NCBI GenBank assembly: GCA_016764415.1
Contig: JAESRY010000157.1
Location: 1-6,018 of the forward strand
Source of the DNA: Cycloclasticus sp.
Lineage (GTDB): Bacteria; Pseudomonadota; Gammaproteobacteria; Methylococcales; Cycloclasticaceae
Length of the DNA stretch: 6,018 bases
Reading direction: 5' to 3'
Within the stretch, counting starts at the first letter, position 1. Every line of letters begins with the position of its first letter. The translations under genes were made by a program, and so were the position numbers. The notes beneath the pieces are model-generated. The model had not been told where the DNA came from and did no database searches. It was given only the letters and a program-made list of their open reading frames with translations. This document shows, piece after piece, positions 4,631-6,018 of the stretch.

Positions 4631-6018
4631 ATGGACACCATTCAAATTCGGGGCGCAAGAACCCATAACCTGAAAGATATTGACATTGATTTACCCAGAG
4701 ACAAGCTGATTGTCATTACCGGCTTATCGGGTTCGGGTAAATCATCTCTCGCTTTCGATACCATTTACGCAGAAGGGCAACGCCGCTACGTGGAATCACT
4801 GTCTGCTTACGCGAGGCAGTTTTTATCGGTGATGGAAAAACCCGATGTGGACCATATCGAAGGCTTATCGCCGGCCATTTCAATCGAGCAAAAATCCACC
4901 TCGCATAACCCTCGCTCAACGGTCGGCACCATCACCGAAATTTACGATTACCTACGGTTATTGTTTGCCCGAACAGGCATTCCACAATGTCCTCAGCATG
5001 GTACGTCACTCGAAGCTCAAACCATTACCCAAATGGTCGACTCGGTACTGTCATTCGACCCAGAAAAACGCTGGATGCTTTTGGCGCCCGTCGTTCAAGA
5101 GCGAAAAGGCGAACACTTTAATGTGCTGAACGATTTACGTAATCAGGGCTTTATTCGCGCACGTATTGACGGCGAAGTGGTTGAGCTAGACGATGCGCCA
5201 CCATTAGAATTAAAAAAGAAACACACAATAGAAGTCGTCGTAGATCGCTTTAAAATTCGCGATGATTTATCAACCCGCTTAGCCGAATCCTTTGAAACCG
5301 CTTTAAAACTTACCGAAGGCATTGCCATTGTCAGCAGCATGGACGGCGATGATAATGAAACCTTGTTTTCAGCACGTTTCGCCTGCCCCACCTGCGGCTA
5401 CAGCATCAGCGAATTAGAGCCACGTAGCTTCTCGTTCAACAGCCCAAAAGGTGCCTGCGGAGGATGTGATGGCTTAGGCATTAAGCAATTCATTGACCCA
5501 GACCAAGTGCTACACAGCCCAAGTATCAGCCTTGCAGGCGGTGCTATTCGCGGTTGGGACAAGCGAAATATGTATTATTACCAAATGATAAGTTCTTTGG
5601 CCAAGCATTATAAATTTGACCCAGAAGCACCCTTTAATAGCTATCCAGAGGTCATTCAACACGCCATTCTATTCGGTAGTGGCGCGGAAGATATTATCTT
5701 TAAAACACTCAATAGTCGCGGCGAATCAATCAAGCGAACTCACCCGTTTGAAGGCATCATTCACAGCATGGAACGGCGTTATCGAGAAACCGATTCAAAC
5801 ACCGTTCGTGACGAACTCGCCAAGTACTTATCCAGTAAATCATGCCCCGATTGCGAGGGCCAACGCTTAAACAAAGCCGCGCGCCACGTATTTGTCGGCA
5901 CTTACACCTTGCCAACTATCGCGCATTTATCGATACGCAACGCGAGTGCTTTATTCGCCACGCTGAAGCTCGAAGGGCACCGCGGTGAAATCGCAGAAAA
6001 AATCATTAAAGAAATTAA
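4631..6018 (+). CDS. uvrA: UvrA, excinuclease ABC subunit A, 3' end cut by window edge
   Basis: About 462 of an expected 940 or so residues are present. UvrA is the damage-recognition ATPase of nucleotide excision repair; as a dimer it loads UvrB at DNA lesions in the cytoplasm. The start [17 protein letters not shown] is the family N-terminus. Walker A GLSGSGKS lies at 31-38, followed by [20 protein letters not shown]. Next come the UvrB-binding and insertion domains (for example [12 protein letters not shown] and [14 protein letters not shown]). A zinc-finger cysteine set CPTC (252/255) and CGGC (276/279) surrounds the conserved [16 protein letters not shown] stretch, and a CPDC pair sits at 405/408. 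The first ABC signature, Walker B and the entire second ATPase half lie beyond the window. Nothing is missing or broken in the visible part. The ATG is preceded by a modest AGAG site. The gene is divergent from the YajR-like transporter gene. Regulation by LexA, known for E. coli uvrA, is not evident here. Confidence 0.98.
   Translation, partial: MDTIQIRGARTHNLKDIDIDLPRDKLIVITGLSGSGKSSLAFDTIYAEGQRRYVESLSAYARQFLSVMEKPDVDHIEGLSPAISIEQKSTSHNPRSTVGTITEIYDYLRLLFARTGIPQCPQHGTSLEAQTITQMVDSVLSFDPEKRWMLLAPVVQERKGEHFNVLNDLRNQGFIRARIDGEVVELDDAPPLELKKKHTIEVVVDRFKIRDDLSTRLAESFETALKLTEGIAIVSSMDGDDNETLFSARFACPTCGYSISELEPRSFSFNSPKGACGGCDGLGIKQFIDPDQVLHSPSISLAGGAIRGWDKRNMYYYQMISSLAKHYKFDPEAPFNSYPEVIQHAILFGSGAEDIIFKTLNSRGESIKRTHPFEGIIHSMERRYRETDSNTVRDELAKYLSSKSCPDCEGQRLNKAARHVFVGTYTLPTIAHLSIRNASALFATLKLEGHRGEIAEKIIKEI

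Noticed and set aside
4570..4631. Possible LexA (SOS) box upstream of uvrA
   Set aside because: On the minus strand CTGT is followed by an AT-rich stretch, but the second half-site reads CCCC instead of ACAG, so only half the palindrome exists.

Overview
This window looks like ordinary chromosomal DNA from a gammaproteobacterium of moderate GC content (mid-40s percent by eye, not computed). The evidence is a UvrA nearly collinear with the E. coli protein as I remember it, a YajR-type transporter, an SSB with the usual acidic tip, and the order uvrA – MFS transporter – ssb, which I recall from Pseudomonas. The genus cannot be fixed from the sequence alone. There is no IS element, tRNA, rRNA, CRISPR array or phage gene.

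Left part (1-1975, all on the minus strand, read right to left): a tight three-gene cluster. It starts with a 169-residue soluble protein that I do not recognise. Next comes a lipoprotein with a lytic-transglycosylase-like (SLT) fold, overlapping the first gene. Last is an exported MltD-like lytic transglycosylase, 6 bases further on and cut by the window start. The theme is cell-wall (murein) cleavage.

Middle (1976-2669): a short divergent promoter region holds a bulged inverted repeat in which each arm contains a -10-like hexamer. It is followed on the plus strand by a small acidic lipoprotein (2080-2439) built from 22-residue (2 x 11) helical repeats, two of them near-identical at the DNA level. 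Downstream, the same reading frame continues past two stops with repeat-like residues still in the 66-base phase, so the gene may once have been longer. The stretch ends with two facing intrinsic terminators, one for the lipoprotein and one for ssb.

Right part (2670-6018): ssb and, upstream of it, a YajR-like MFS transporter with a C-terminal YAM domain lie on the minus strand with a 45-base gap. uvrA is divergent on the plus strand, 68 bases from the transporter, and runs off the end of the window after about 462 residues. UvrA (nucleotide excision repair) and SSB (replication and repair) form a genome-maintenance neighbourhood. The transporter between them has no obvious functional link.

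I found no convincing undescribed system. The items most worth a second look are the repeat lipoprotein with its degenerate in-frame tail, the bulged palindrome in the divergent promoter, and the unrecognised gene heading the two transglycosylase genes.
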